A stretch of 64,000 bases of DNA from Blastocatellia bacterium (GCA_019695185.1 JAIBAN010000040.1:1-64000), one strand, 5' to 3'. Numbered from the stretch's first letter, positions 24,538-33,205 are shown. The notes: generated from the sequence alone by a model not told the origin. Translations and numbers: made by a program.

Positions 24538-24600
24538 GTTCATGGTAAATGGTGAAAAGTCAGAATTGAGAACCATTCACCATCTACCATGTACCATTTC
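24538..24600. repeat. Inverted element with ATGGTRA-type units
   Basis: TTCATGGTAAATGGTGAAAA at 24538-24557 faces ACCATTCACCATCTACCATGTACCATTT at 24572-24599 (written as ACC ATN heptads, partly diverged). Same two-arm design as the other heptamer elements; lies between convergent genes. Confidence 0.7.
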
Positions 24601-24629
24601 AACTCCAAACGGAACTGCTGCGCAGGGGG

Positions 24630-26660
24630 CTACTGACGCTTGATAATGAAAGACCCGTCGCTGTCATCCTGTCCCAGGTTTCCGGCTCGGTCGCGGGCCA
24701 CCACCCGAACGCGGGCATTTTTGCTTTTGGCCTGATTGGCAGGCAGCACGATGGTAAAGCTCCGGTCTGCACCAGACAAACCGCTGGCCAAAACAACAGG
24801 GAAGGTGGTGCCTCCGTCGGTTGAAAGCAACAGGTCATGGCTCGCCAGCCCGCCTTCGTCCGCAGCTTCCCACCGGATGGTGAGACTGGAGTTGGTAACC
24901 ACTTTTTCACCTCCGTTGGGAGAAAGCACCCGCACTGTCGGGGCTGTTTTGTCAACTGCCACAACCCTGAAATCACCATCGGAGGTATCGGAACCGGTTT
25001 TTCCGGAAGTATCGGTTGCCGTGACCCGAATCCGCCCGGTGGCCGTCACCAGATTGGCCGGGAGTTTTGCTTCAAAACTGGTGGTGTTGCCGGGAAGTCC
25101 GGCCACCAGTGACGTTTGGAACGTCGCTCCGCCATCAACCGAAAGGTCAACCGTGTGGCTGCTGAGGCCCCGGTCATCAGTTGAGTTCCAATTGACTTGC
25201 AGGGTTCCGCCCTGCGCCACGGATTCCCCGCCGTTGGGCGATTTCACCACCACCGTGGGAGGCATGTCGGTTTGCGTGGGAGTGGTAATCGAGAAATCCG
25301 TATCGGACTGGTCGGAACCTGTCAGACCGCTGGCGTCCGTGGCTGTTACCCGCAACCGTGCCCTGGTCGCTGTCACCTCGGCAGGCAACCGGACGGTGAA
25401 ACTCGATGCCGTGCCCGGCAGCCCATCGGCCAGTGACCGGGAAAAGGTGGTGCCGCCGTCGGTTGAAAGGTCAATTTTGTGAGAAGCAATGCCTTTGTCA
25501 GAGCTTGAACGCCAGGCTGCCGCCAGGGAAGCCCCGGCTTCAAACCGTTCCCCACCATTGGGTGATGTCACCGAAACCGTGGGAGCCGCAGCCATAGCGC
25601 TGTCCAGATCAAATTGGGCGATATTTTCCGACGGATTGCCATAATTGGTATAAAGCCGGATTTGTCCGTTGGGACCCACCCCGGCTCCCAGGTCGCCGAC
25701 TCCGGCACGGGATGCAGTCAAATCCGTGCCGTTCTGGTCCGCCAAAATGATTTTATCAAGCTGGGTCGGCCAGTTGACGCCATCGGAAGAAATGCCACGG
25801 GCGTGATAGAAGTGCAGATACATGGCATAGAGGTAATATTGATTCCCTTTTTTGACAACGGTTGGGTCATGAAACCCAGGGTAGAGTTTTTTGAAATTCC
25901 CCCAGGTCAAGCCATCCTTGGAGGTGGTCAGAAAAAGGTCGCTGGGGTCGCGGCTGTCTTTGAGATTGCCGGAAAAGATACCGCCAAATCCGCCGTCCGC
26001 CGTCCGGTAAAACGAACCATGCCCAGCCAGCATAAAGGGGCTTGAGGTATCAAACGGAGACACGTCAATGCGGATGCCCGGTTCCTCGGTAAAGGTCACC
26101 CCGTCCTTTGAAATCGCGCTCCGGATATGGTGGTGAGGCGCAGCCCCCTGGGGTACCTGGTCCGAAGTGCGGTAATACATCCGGAACTGGCCGTCATCCA
26201 GCCGGACCACGCTGGGACCGCCAAAAATATAGGTGCGGTCCGTCGGATTGGATGAACCGCTGAGAATTACGCCCTTGACGGTCCAGGTGGCGGCGTCAAG
26301 GGAATCGGCATAGCGAATGTCGTCTTTGCCCGGTCCCAGCGACTTGCTGAAATACATGCGGAAGGTTCCATTATCGAGGCGAATGACGTTGGGCATCAGC
26401 CGCACCGCTTTTTCATTGTCATTGCCGGCGTTGGGGCCAATGCCAATGTTCTTGATTTTCCAGGTTTCCACCGGAGTCAGATTTCCCCCAGGGTCTGATT
26501 GCATATAGGCGGCGGAACCGCTCAGGAACAAGGTGCAGAGGGCCACGCAGCCCAGCCAGACCAGGGTTTTGCGAAACCAGGGGAAGTGATGGGGGGAATG
26601 AAAAATCCGATTGAAACGGGTTGGTTTGAAACACAGGTTTTTTGACATTTGGGATTCCAT
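24630..26660 (-). CDS. Secreted propeller protein with three SPNGGE Ig-like modules
   Basis: 676 residues. Long basic N-region, one hydrophobic signal segment (about 26-46), then a five-bladed-propeller-like domain of the glycosyl-hydrolase 43/DUF1861-like type (about 60-345; repeated IRLDNGTFRMYFS and VRLDDGQFRMYYR strands). The C-terminal half consists of three about 100-residue beta modules (about 358, 460 and 570 onward), each opening with SPNGGE and containing DLSTDGGTTF and RVRVTATD. Glycosidase catalytic residues cannot be assigned with confidence, so sugar binding or structural adhesion is as likely as hydrolysis. AGAGGAG lies 11 nt before the ATG. One of these modules recurs in the exoprotein at 50785-53538. 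Confidence 0.8.
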   Translation of the reverse strand: MESQMSKNLCFKPTRFNRIFHSPHHFPWFRKTLVWLGCVALCTLFLSGSAAYMQSDPGGNLTPVETWKIKNIGIGPNAGNDNEKAVRLMPNVIRLDNGTFRMYFSKSLGPGKDDIRYADSLDAATWTVKGVILSGSSNPTDRTYIFGGPSVVRLDDGQFRMYYRTSDQVPQGAAPHHHIRSAISKDGVTFTEEPGIRIDVSPFDTSSPFMLAGHGSFYRTADGGFGGIFSGNLKDSRDPSDLFLTTSKDGLTWGNFKKLYPGFHDPTVVKKGNQYYLYAMYLHFYHARGISSDGVNWPTQLDKIILADQNGTDLTASRAGVGDLGAGVGPNGQIRLYTNYGNPSENIAQFDLDSAMAAAPTVSVTSPNGGERFEAGASLAAAWRSSSDKGIASHKIDLSTDGGTTFSRSLADGLPGTASSFTVRLPAEVTATRARLRVTATDASGLTGSDQSDTDFSITTPTQTDMPPTVVVKSPNGGESVAQGGTLQVNWNSTDDRGLSSHTVDLSVDGGATFQTSLVAGLPGNTTSFEAKLPANLVTATGRIRVTATDTSGKTGSDTSDGDFRVVAVDKTAPTVRVLSPNGGEKVVTNSSLTIRWEAADEGGLASHDLLLSTDGGTTFPVVLASGLSGADRSFTIVLPANQAKSKNARVRVVARDRAGNLGQDDSDGSFIIKRQ

Positions 26661-26871
26661 AACAGCATTGTCTCCTCTGAATTTTGGCAACACGACTCCC
26701 CGGACGGTCCTGTGGCAGGCCATCGGAAAACTATCGGTTGGTTTTTCTGATGTACCGGAGACAACGAAGGCGACTTCCCGATTTGGTCACCTTGGAAAAA
26801 AATCAGGGTTGGGCAGACCGACCTGCATTGAGAATTGCTTTTCTTTTGGGGAATCTATTGGGGAAAAAGCT

Positions 26872-27072
26872 TTAGTTTTGCGGGAAAGAGGTGGGCCGGG
26901 AAGCCTCAGCCGAGGACTCACCATCCAGGATGCGATGGGCGAGGGCGAGTTGCTCCTCCAGGCAAGGCACACAAATTCCGGACGTACCCTTGATGGTGCT
27001 TTTTGAACAGGTTTGTCCGCACCAGGCACATTTCACATCAAACAGCGCAGGTTCTGGTTGGTCCGGTAACAA
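26872..27072 (-). CDS. Small zinc-ribbon protein
   Basis: 66 residues. Two CxxC pairs, CAWCGQ and CVPCLEE, spaced as in a short zinc ribbon, are followed by a helical end (LALAHRILDGES). The TTG start has GAGG about 9 nt upstream; there is no in-frame ATG. Similar tiny ribbon proteins are widespread and uncharacterised. It lies between the exoprotein start and the histidine-kinase end, both on the same strand. Function unknown; metal binding is the only inference. Confidence 0.55.
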   Translation of the reverse strand: MLPDQPEPALFDVKCAWCGQTCSKSTIKGTSGICVPCLEEQLALAHRILDGESSAEASRPTSFPQN

Positions 27073-27177
27073 GAGTGTAATCCTCGTTCCATTGAGTGTG
27101 TTTCGTACCGGAAACAGGGGCAGATAGATTATTTTTCGGGGAATAAACGGCAGAATAGCAAAAGCCGGAGGGAAAAA

Positions 27178-28695
27178 CTACCTGCCGGGCGGATTTGCTG
27201 AATCTTCCTCAGCCTGCGCCCGCAAGGGCAAAATCACATGAAACGTGGAACCTTGGTTTTTGCCGACTGACTCGGCCCAGATTTTGCCCTGATGGCATTC
27301 GACATAGCTTTTCGCAATGGACAGCCCCAGTCCGGTTCCCCGTGCCAGGTACTGATATTTGCCCGACGTATGATAAAGCGGGTCTTCGTTGAGATAGAAC
27401 TTTTCAAAAATCTTTTCGATTTCAGCGGGTTCAATACCAATTCCGCTGTCGGTCACGGCAATCCGGACTGTTTCGCCGTTGCGGGCGGCAGTGACCTGAA
27501 TGGTTCCTTCGTCAGGCGTAAATTTGATGGCGTTTTGAATCAGATTGAGCATAACCAGATGAATTTTTTCCCGGTCAGCCCGAAGTTCCAAGGTGGCGGG
27601 AACCTGAAGGTCGAGACACTGCCGCCGCTTTTCGAGAAACAAAGACATATCCGAACTGATTTGGCGCAGCAGGTCGGCAAAATCAAAGTCGGTAACCTTC
27701 AGTTTCAGGTGGCCTTCGTTGATTTTGAGCATTTCCAGAATATCTTCGACCGTCATGGTGAGGCGGTCCACCACATGCTGACAGGCTTCGAGCGATTTCT
27801 TCTGGGTATCGGAGAGCGAACCAAAGAATTGATTGAGCAACGCCTCGTTGTATCCTTTGATGACCGTCAAAGGTGTACGCATTTCGTGCGAGGTGACAAT
27901 CAGAAAATTGGTTTTCATCTGATTCAGTTCAGACAGGGTGCGGGTGACTTCCTGTTCGCGGTGGTAGAGCTTTTCCAGATTGGCGCGGGCGGCTTCCAGT
28001 TCGGCGGTCTGTTTGCCGATATGGGAGGTGAAATCCTGGGCCATGTGGATGGTCCGGTGAAAGCTGGCCCGGACCCGTTCAGCGATGCGAGCCGAGCCGA
28101 CAATCGGGAACAGAAAGGCAATCATGAAGATGATTTTGGCTGCCTCAATACCCCAATGAACTTGATGATGTTCAATAAAATCCAAATAACAGATGAGGGC
28201 TATGTAAGAGCACAAGCTTCCCACCGCAAACCAGGCTGCCCGTTTGACGGTGGTTGCCGTTTGGTCTGTGCCGCGTGCCACAGCCATGAGAAAAAGCCAG
28301 CTTTTTTCCCCGCCGGAGCAGTAAACCCCATAGGTGAAAATGGCCACTTCCAAAATCAGAAAGAAATCGCCCAGGTGAATACGGGTAATTCTTCGAAAAA
28401 AAAGCAACAGCAGAATCCAGGTAAGCGCCGTGTACCCAAATCCCACCAGGGCAAAAGACAGACCGCCGGCGAAGGTTGATTCTCCCAGGAGATAGTAATT
28501 ATGCAGAATGATAGAGATGGAGAGAAACGTGTAGCCGGCCAGTCGCAGCAAGGGAATGAAAAAGACGTTCAGCCGATAAGCCCGCTCGTTTTTTTTCTGT
28601 TGGGCCTGAAGCGAATCCAGTTCAATCCCGAAGGCCGAGATAGTCTGCGAGATTGCCTGTGCATTGTTTGGCGGTTCTGAGGTTTCCTGGGCCAA
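27178..28695 (-). CDS. Membrane sensor histidine kinase
   Basis: 505 residues. N-terminal region with about six transmembrane helices (about 45-215), a coiled coil (about 225-258), a HisKA dimerisation domain with the phospho-acceptor His at about 268 (SHEMRTPL), and a HATPase domain with NLIQNAIKFTP (N box), DSGIGI (G1) and GTGLGLSI (G2). It autophosphorylates on His and passes phosphate to a response regulator that is not encoded nearby. No periplasmic domain of note is seen, so the signal may be intramembrane. The TTG start at 28695 is strongly supported by GGGAGG 6 nt upstream. A TTCAGGG array lies just upstream of the ribosome site. Confidence 0.93.
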   Translation of the reverse strand: MAQETSEPPNNAQAISQTISAFGIELDSLQAQQKKNERAYRLNVFFIPLLRLAGYTFLSISIILHNYYLLGESTFAGGLSFALVGFGYTALTWILLLLFFRRITRIHLGDFFLILEVAIFTYGVYCSGGEKSWLFLMAVARGTDQTATTVKRAAWFAVGSLCSYIALICYLDFIEHHQVHWGIEAAKIIFMIAFLFPIVGSARIAERVRASFHRTIHMAQDFTSHIGKQTAELEAARANLEKLYHREQEVTRTLSELNQMKTNFLIVTSHEMRTPLTVIKGYNEALLNQFFGSLSDTQKKSLEACQHVVDRLTMTVEDILEMLKINEGHLKLKVTDFDFADLLRQISSDMSLFLEKRRQCLDLQVPATLELRADREKIHLVMLNLIQNAIKFTPDEGTIQVTAARNGETVRIAVTDSGIGIEPAEIEKIFEKFYLNEDPLYHTSGKYQYLARGTGLGLSIAKSYVECHQGKIWAESVGKNQGSTFHVILPLRAQAEEDSANPPGR

Positions 28696-28715
28696 GGCGC
28701 ACCTCCCGAAAAGAG

Positions 28716-28771
28716 GTCAGGGTTCAGGGTTCAGGGTTCAGGGTTCAGGGTTCAGGGTTCAGGATTCAGGG
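28716..28771 (+). repeat. TTCAGGG heptamer array (8 units)
   Basis: Eight tandem TTCAGGG units, one with a substitution. It starts about 20 bp upstream of the histidine-kinase start. No CCCTGAA partner arm is present; the adjoining repeat is a 9-bp array instead. Confidence 0.92.
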
Positions 28772-28802
28772 TCTTTTGAATTGAGAGTTGAGAGTTGTAT
28801 TT

Positions 28803-28883
28803 GACTCCCAAGACTCCCAAGACTCCCAAGACTCCCAAGACTCCCAAGACTCCCAAGACTCCCAAGACTCCCAAGACTCCCAA
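28803..28883 (+). repeat. GACTCCCAA nonamer array (9 units)
   Basis: Nine exact tandem copies of a 9-bp unit, the only array here whose period is not 7. It ends about 11 bp past the stop of the leftward Bmp-type gene. Confidence 0.93.
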
Positions 28884-28894
28884 GACCTTGCCCC

Positions 28895-29899
28895 CTACTT
28901 TGCCATTGCATCCGTGACTTTGATTTCACCCTTGATGATTTTCGTGCGGGCTGTTTCAACTTCATCCAAAATGGTCTTTGGAATCAGTTTTTCATTGTAC
29001 GAATCCAAAGCGTAGGCAATGCCGTCATTTTGCAGGCCGTAGGAATGAATGCCCCCTGAGAACTTCCGTTCAACGGTTTCCTTGACAATGCTGTAAACAG
29101 CCGTGTCCACCCGTTTGACCATGCTGGTCAGAACCCGGCCCGGCTTGACCCAGTTCTGGTTGGAGTCGCACCCGATGGCCAGTTTCCCGGTGTCCTGGGC
29201 GGCGTCAAACACGCCAAGACCGGAATTTCCGGCTGCCTGAAACACCACGTCCGCCCCGGCGTCAATCTGGGCTTTGGCCAGTTCCTTGCCTTTGCCGGGA
29301 TTGTTCCAGGCGGCGTCGGTGTAGCCGACAAAGTTTTCCTTGACCTCAATTTTCGGGTCAATGTAGTGCGCGCCTTCTTCGTAGCCCTTGGCAAATTTCC
29401 GAATCAACGGGATGTCCATCCCGCCGACAAAGCCGACTTTCCCGGTTTTGGAGGTGCGGGCGGCAATCATTCCGACCAGAAAACAGCCCTCATGTTCGCG
29501 GAACACGAGTGAGGCCACGTTGGGCAACTCAATCACCCCGTCAATAATGGCAAATTTGAGATTGGGATAATCCTTGGCAACCTGCTCCATAATCGGTGCC
29601 TGGGCAAAACCGACCCCGATAATCAAATCATAGCCCCGTTCGGCAAAAGCCCGCATCGAGGGTTCGAGCGAGGTTGGCTCCCCTGGCTCAACGTCGCGCA
29701 AAACAATCGGCAGGTCTTTTTTGGCCCGTTTGACCCCCTCGTTGGCAGCGGCATTGAACGACTTGTCGTCTTTCCCACCGATGTCAAACACGATTCCGAC
29801 TTTGATTTTGCCGCTTTCATCGGCTTTGGGACCGGATTGACAGGCCATTCCGGCAAAGGTCAGGCAGACAAGCAGGAGCGCAAGGAGTTTGGTTTTCAT
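28895..29899 (-). CDS. Bmp/PnrA-family substrate-binding lipoprotein
   Basis: 334 residues. Lipoprotein signal ending AGMAC, then the two-lobed periplasmic-binding fold of the basic-membrane-protein family: VGIVFDIGGKDDKSFN at the start, LIIGVGFAQ, VGFVGGMD, and a late GADVVFQAAGNSG block. Relatives (PnrA, BmpA) bind purine nucleosides and feed an ABC transporter; no permease genes are nearby. The ATG at 29899 is preceded by only one base before a GGACTGA/TCAGTCC array, leaving no room for a ribosome site. The upstream open frame is just array sequence (SVLSPQS repeats). Confidence 0.9.
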   Translation of the reverse strand: MKTKLLALLLVCLTFAGMACQSGPKADESGKIKVGIVFDIGGKDDKSFNAAANEGVKRAKKDLPIVLRDVEPGEPTSLEPSMRAFAERGYDLIIGVGFAQAPIMEQVAKDYPNLKFAIIDGVIELPNVASLVFREHEGCFLVGMIAARTSKTGKVGFVGGMDIPLIRKFAKGYEEGAHYIDPKIEVKENFVGYTDAAWNNPGKGKELAKAQIDAGADVVFQAAGNSGLGVFDAAQDTGKLAIGCDSNQNWVKPGRVLTSMVKRVDTAVYSIVKETVERKFSGGIHSYGLQNDGIAYALDSYNEKLIPKTILDEVETARTKIIKGEIKVTDAMAK

Positions 29900-29900
29900 A

Positions 29901-30125
29901 GGACTGAGGACTGAGGACTGAGGACTGAGGACTGAGGACCATTCAGGACTGAGGACTGAGGACTGAGGATTGAGGACTGAGGCCGAAAGGATGAGGGAAT
30001 CCCCAAATTCATATCTGAAAAAAGCAAAAGGGTATAACATTTCAGATTTTCCGCTTGATTTGGTTTTCCGCTCAGTCCTCAGTCCTCAGTCCTCAGTCCT
30101 TGTCATGTCCTCAGTCCTCAGTCCT
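29901..30125. repeat. Inverted GGACTGA pair
   Basis: Left arm 29901-29980: two blocks of five units separated by a short degenerate piece. Right arm 30072-30125: about six TCAGTCC units in two blocks. Spacer about 90 bp. The left arm abuts the start codon of the Bmp-type gene; the right arm ends 7 bp from the stop of the inositol-phosphate synthase. Confidence 0.93.
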
Positions 30126-30131
30126 TTCAAA

Positions 30132-31469
30132 TCAGTCGTAATACTCTTTGCCCAGGTGGGTGATGAGTTCTTCCCCACGCAGGTCGCGGAGCGTGTTTTT
30201 CAACTTCATCAACTGAATGAAGATGTCATGTTCCGGATACAGCTCCGGTGCCGTCATCGGGCTCTTGAAATAGAAACTCAGCCATTCCTGGATGCCCTTC
30301 ATGCCGACGCGCTGGGCCAGGTCCAGGAACAAAGCGAGGTCAAGCACCAGCGGGGCCGCCAGAATCGAGTCGCGGCAGAGGAAGTTGACTTTAATCTGCA
30401 TTGGGTAACCCAGCCAGCCCACGATGTCGATGTTGTCCCAACCTTCCTTGTTGTCACCGCGCGGTGGGTAGTAGTTGATGCGGACCACGTGCGAAAAATC
30501 CTTGTACAGTTCGGGATACAATTCCGGCTGAAGGATATATTCCAGCACCGAAAGTTTTGATTCTTCCTTGGTTTTGAAGGATTCCGGGTCGTCGAGCACT
30601 TCACCGTCGCGGTTGCCCAGAATATTGGTCGAATACCAGCCGCTGAGACCCAGCATCCGGGATTTGAGGCCCGGAGCAATCAGCGTCTTCATAAAGGTCT
30701 GGCCGGTTTTGAAGTCTTTGCCGCAAATCGGCACGTTCATTTCCTGCGCCAGTTGTTGAATGGCCGGGAGGTCAACCGTCAGATTGGGAGCGCCGTTGGC
30801 AAACGGCACGCCGCATTTGAGCGCGGCATAGGCATAGAGCATTGAGGGGGCAATGCTCGGATGATTGGCCTTCATGGCCTTTTCCAGGTTTTTGACTGTG
30901 GCATGGGTGTTGCCCGGTTGCAGAAACACTTCCGTCGAAGCGCACCAGACCATCACCAGCCGCGTGCATTTGTTTTTCTTCTTGAAGTTTTCAATGTCGG
31001 CAATCAATTGCTGGGCCAGTTCCAGCTTGTTGTCAGCCTTTTTGATGTGGGTTCCGTTGAGGCGTTTGACATAGTGTTGGTCAAAGGCAGCCGGCATGGG
31101 CTTCAGCTTGGAAAGCGCCGGTTTCAGCTCATCCAGCAGGGAGCGTTCCAGCACACCGGCATGGACGGCGGCTTCATAGGCGTTTTCTTCAAAAATATCC
31201 CACGCCCCGAACACCAAATCATCGAGGTTGGCCAACGGCACAAAATCCTTGATTTTCGGGTTGCGGTTTTCGGTCCGTTTGCCCAGGCGGATGGAAGCCA
31301 TCTGGGTGAGCGAGCCGATAGGCTGGGCCAATCCCCGGCGAATTGCTTCGACGCCGGCCACAAAAGTCGTGCTCACGGCACCCAGGCCAACGAGCAGGAC
31401 GCCCAATTTTCCTTTCGGAGGGGCAATTTCAGCGCCGCCCCCGGTCTTCTTGCTGGTTGTATCCGTCAT
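30132..31469 (-). CDS. ino1: Inositol-3-phosphate synthase
   Basis: 445 residues, the length of bacterial myo-inositol-1-phosphate synthases. N-terminal NAD-binding GLGAVSTTFVAG and C-terminal conserved blocks (CGKDFKTGQTFMKT, GWYSTNILGNRDG) are present. The enzyme converts glucose 6-phosphate to inositol 3-phosphate in an NAD-dependent, redox-neutral reaction, the first step to phosphatidylinositol or other inositol compounds. AAGGAGA lies 5 nt before the ATG at 31469. The frame open upstream is heptamer sequence. Flanked on both sides by heptamer pairs. Confidence 0.94.
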   Translation of the reverse strand: MTDTTSKKTGGGAEIAPPKGKLGVLLVGLGAVSTTFVAGVEAIRRGLAQPIGSLTQMASIRLGKRTENRNPKIKDFVPLANLDDLVFGAWDIFEENAYEAAVHAGVLERSLLDELKPALSKLKPMPAAFDQHYVKRLNGTHIKKADNKLELAQQLIADIENFKKKNKCTRLVMVWCASTEVFLQPGNTHATVKNLEKAMKANHPSIAPSMLYAYAALKCGVPFANGAPNLTVDLPAIQQLAQEMNVPICGKDFKTGQTFMKTLIAPGLKSRMLGLSGWYSTNILGNRDGEVLDDPESFKTKEESKLSVLEYILQPELYPELYKDFSHVVRINYYPPRGDNKEGWDNIDIVGWLGYPMQIKVNFLCRDSILAAPLVLDLALFLDLAQRVGMKGIQEWLSFYFKSPMTAPELYPEHDIFIQLMKLKNTLRDLRGEELITHLGKEYYD

Positions 31470-31486
31470 GTCTCTCCTTCTTGTAA

Positions 31487-31613
31487 GGACTGAGGGCTGA
31501 GGACTGAGGACTGAGGCTTGAGATTTGAATGACGATTTGCAAATCTGAAACCCAATGTGGATTCCACAGCACAAGCAAAAATCACTCAGTCCTCAGTCCT
31601 CAGTCCTCAGTCC
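31487..31613. repeat. Inverted GGACTGA pair
   Basis: Left arm 31487-31521 (five units, two diverged), spacer about 65 bp, right arm 31586-31613 (four exact TCAGTCC). It sits between the hydrolase stop and the ribosome site of the synthase gene. Confidence 0.93.
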
Positions 31614-31630
31614 TCTTCTTCCCCAGACGC

Positions 31631-32260
31631 TTACCGTACATTTTCTTTCAGCCACGTGGTGGCCATTTCAAGTTCAACTGATAATTGCTCAATATGATCC
31701 GTAAAAAAGTGGTCGGCGTCAGCCACCATGCTGAATCCTTTGGGATCAACACAGGATTCCATCAAAGCCCGGACCCTGGGACCCAGGCCAAACTCGTCAT
31801 GTTCGCCCTGAACCGTCCATTTCGGAAGGGTGACTGTCCGTAAAAAATCAAAATCAAAGTGTTTGAGGGGCATTCCGACAGCGAGCAATCCCTTGACCTG
31901 CGGTTCCTCCAGCGCGGCATTGAACCCCACCCAGGAACCAAAGGAAAACCCGCCCACACAGAGCGGTCCGCCGGGCCGTTCCTGTTTCAGAAACTCCAGC
32001 CCGGTCCGGGCGTCGGCCCGTTCTCCGATTCCGCTGTCATAACTGCCGTCGCTTTCCCCCGCCCCGCGAAAATTGAGGCGCAGCACGTCAAAACCGGCGT
32101 TGAGAAACGCCCGCACAAGGCGGACCACCACGCGATTGTGCATGGTTCCGCCATGCACCGGATGAGGGTGGCACACCAGCGCAGCCCCTCCGTTGGGGCG
32201 GGACGATTCGTCAAAAATGGCTTCCAGTTTTCCGGCGGGACCTGTGAGGAACAGTTTCAT
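31631..32260 (-). CDS. Alpha/beta hydrolase (COG2945-type)
   Basis: 209 residues, a short alpha/beta-hydrolase without a lid. CHPHPVHGGTMHN near the start is the family's oxyanion region, GGFSFGSW carries the nucleophile Ser, QGEHDEF the likely acid, and ADHFF the catalytic His. Such proteins are esterase-like with unknown substrates. The ATG at 32260 is directly abutted by GTTTCGG units, so no ribosome site is visible. A heptamer pair also lies after its stop. Confidence 0.88.
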   Translation of the reverse strand: MKLFLTGPAGKLEAIFDESSRPNGGAALVCHPHPVHGGTMHNRVVVRLVRAFLNAGFDVLRLNFRGAGESDGSYDSGIGERADARTGLEFLKQERPGGPLCVGGFSFGSWVGFNAALEEPQVKGLLAVGMPLKHFDFDFLRTVTLPKWTVQGEHDEFGLGPRVRALMESCVDPKGFSMVADADHFFTDHIEQLSVELEMATTWLKENVR

Positions 32261-32375
32261 GTTTCGGGTTTCGGGTTTCGGGTTCAGAGTTCAGCAGTTT
32301 CGATTTTTGGCTTGAATCCTTCAAAATAATATTCAATCCAAACAAGGTTTTGACACCCTGAACCCTGAACCCTGA
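32261..32375. repeat. Inverted element, GTTTCGG/GGTTCAG arm and CCCTGAA arm
   Basis: Left arm starts with three GTTTCGG units directly at the hydrolase start codon and changes to GGTTCAG (32261-32287). Right arm ACCCTGA, three units (32355-32375), ends just before the stop of the next gene. The two arms belong partly to different sub-families. Confidence 0.8.
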
Positions 32376-32378
32376 GCG

Positions 32379-32621
32379 TTACGCTTCCAGAATCTTGGCT
32401 TCGTAGATGGCGTTGGCACCAGTGCCGCCGGAAACCTTGATGGTTTTTCCCTGGTGGGCGCTGACATCCAGCAGATTGGCTTCCTGTTGCAGATGAATCG
32501 GGTTGACATAGAGCGTGTAAACTTTGCCTTCAACCGTGATTTCATTGGGCCCGGTAACCGTGCCGATAACGGTTGAATACTGCAACATCGTTGATTTTGG
32601 TTTCTTTTTATCGAACAGCAT
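32379..32621 (-). CDS. Small conserved-looking protein, unknown function
   Basis: 80 residues. A basic N-terminus (DKKKPK) is followed by beta-strand-like stretches (STVIGTVTGPNEITVEGKVYTLYV) and a compact C-terminus. The ATG at 32621 has AAGGA 6 nt upstream, good support for a real gene. No family recognised. It could form a small beta barrel. It is followed by the hydrolase on the same strand. Confidence 0.6.
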   Translation of the reverse strand: MLFDKKKPKSTMLQYSTVIGTVTGPNEITVEGKVYTLYVNPIHLQQEANLLDVSAHQGKTIKVSGGTGANAIYEAKILEA

Positions 32622-32698
32622 AGAAGTCCTTCCAAACGAATAAGGCACCAGCAATCTGTCGTTTCTGGTGCTCCGGCCAGCCCTGCGAGCGGTCTGGC

Positions 32699-32887
32699 CT
32701 AAGCCGTTTCATCCTTGACGAGTTGAATGATGCAGACCCGGTCCAGGTTTATCAGGCGACCCCCGTCAACCGCAATCCAGCGCGCTTTGGACAACATCAT
32801 CCCCAGCGCATCAACGTTATCAACTTCCATATCAAGGCGAACCTGAATCGGATTCGATTCGCCCGCAAACCAAATGTTGAGAATCAT
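32699..32887 (-). CDS. Small beta-rich protein, unknown function
   Basis: 62 residues with an alternating pattern (NIWFAGESNPIQVRLDM, then ARWIAVDGGRLINLDRV and IIQLV), acidic overall. GGCAGG lies upstream of the ATG. It is followed 77 bp later by another small protein on the same strand, so the two may be coexpressed. No family recognised. Confidence 0.5.
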   Translation of the reverse strand: MILNIWFAGESNPIQVRLDMEVDNVDALGMMLSKARWIAVDGGRLINLDRVCIIQLVKDETA

Positions 32888-33205
32888 GAGAAGCCTGCCT
32901 GTACGAGTGTGAGTAGCGCGAACAAAGGGTAAAGCTCCGTGTGAACAGCCGGACTCCCAGATATACCACTTCGCTTCCGGAGCGGCAAGCCGGTACGGAA
33001 CCCAACCCGATGAGAAGAGAGATTTTCAATTCCAATTGAAAAAACAGGTTGAGGGCAAAGGCGGTTGATTTTGGGCTTGCCCTGACCCTTTGGCCCGCAC
33101 TAGGATGGAAAATCCTGATTGTTTCCGAAAAATCCGGTTCTCGCTCCTTGGCAAGGAAAAGATACAGCTTTTCCAATCCTTTCTAACAATCCGGAAGGTA
33201 CGTTC
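32888..33205. other. Divergent promoter region with a 9-bp palindrome
   Basis: No gene. It separates a leftward small gene from a rightward peptidase gene and holds the perfect inverted repeat TTTTCAATT-CC-AATTGAAAA (33023-33042), a good operator-like site. GGAAGG near 33192 is the ribosome site of the peptidase. Confidence 0.5.

Noticed and set aside
27292-28479. 395-residue open frame on the plus strand
   Set aside because: It lies fully antisense to the sensor histidine kinase, which has all family motifs and a strong ribosome site; the antisense frame has no motif.
28759-29015. Two opposite open frames with GSLGSL and QDSQDS repeats
   Set aside because: Both are translations of the GACTCCCAA array, whose 9-bp period keeps frames open on both strands; no ribosome site or family resemblance.
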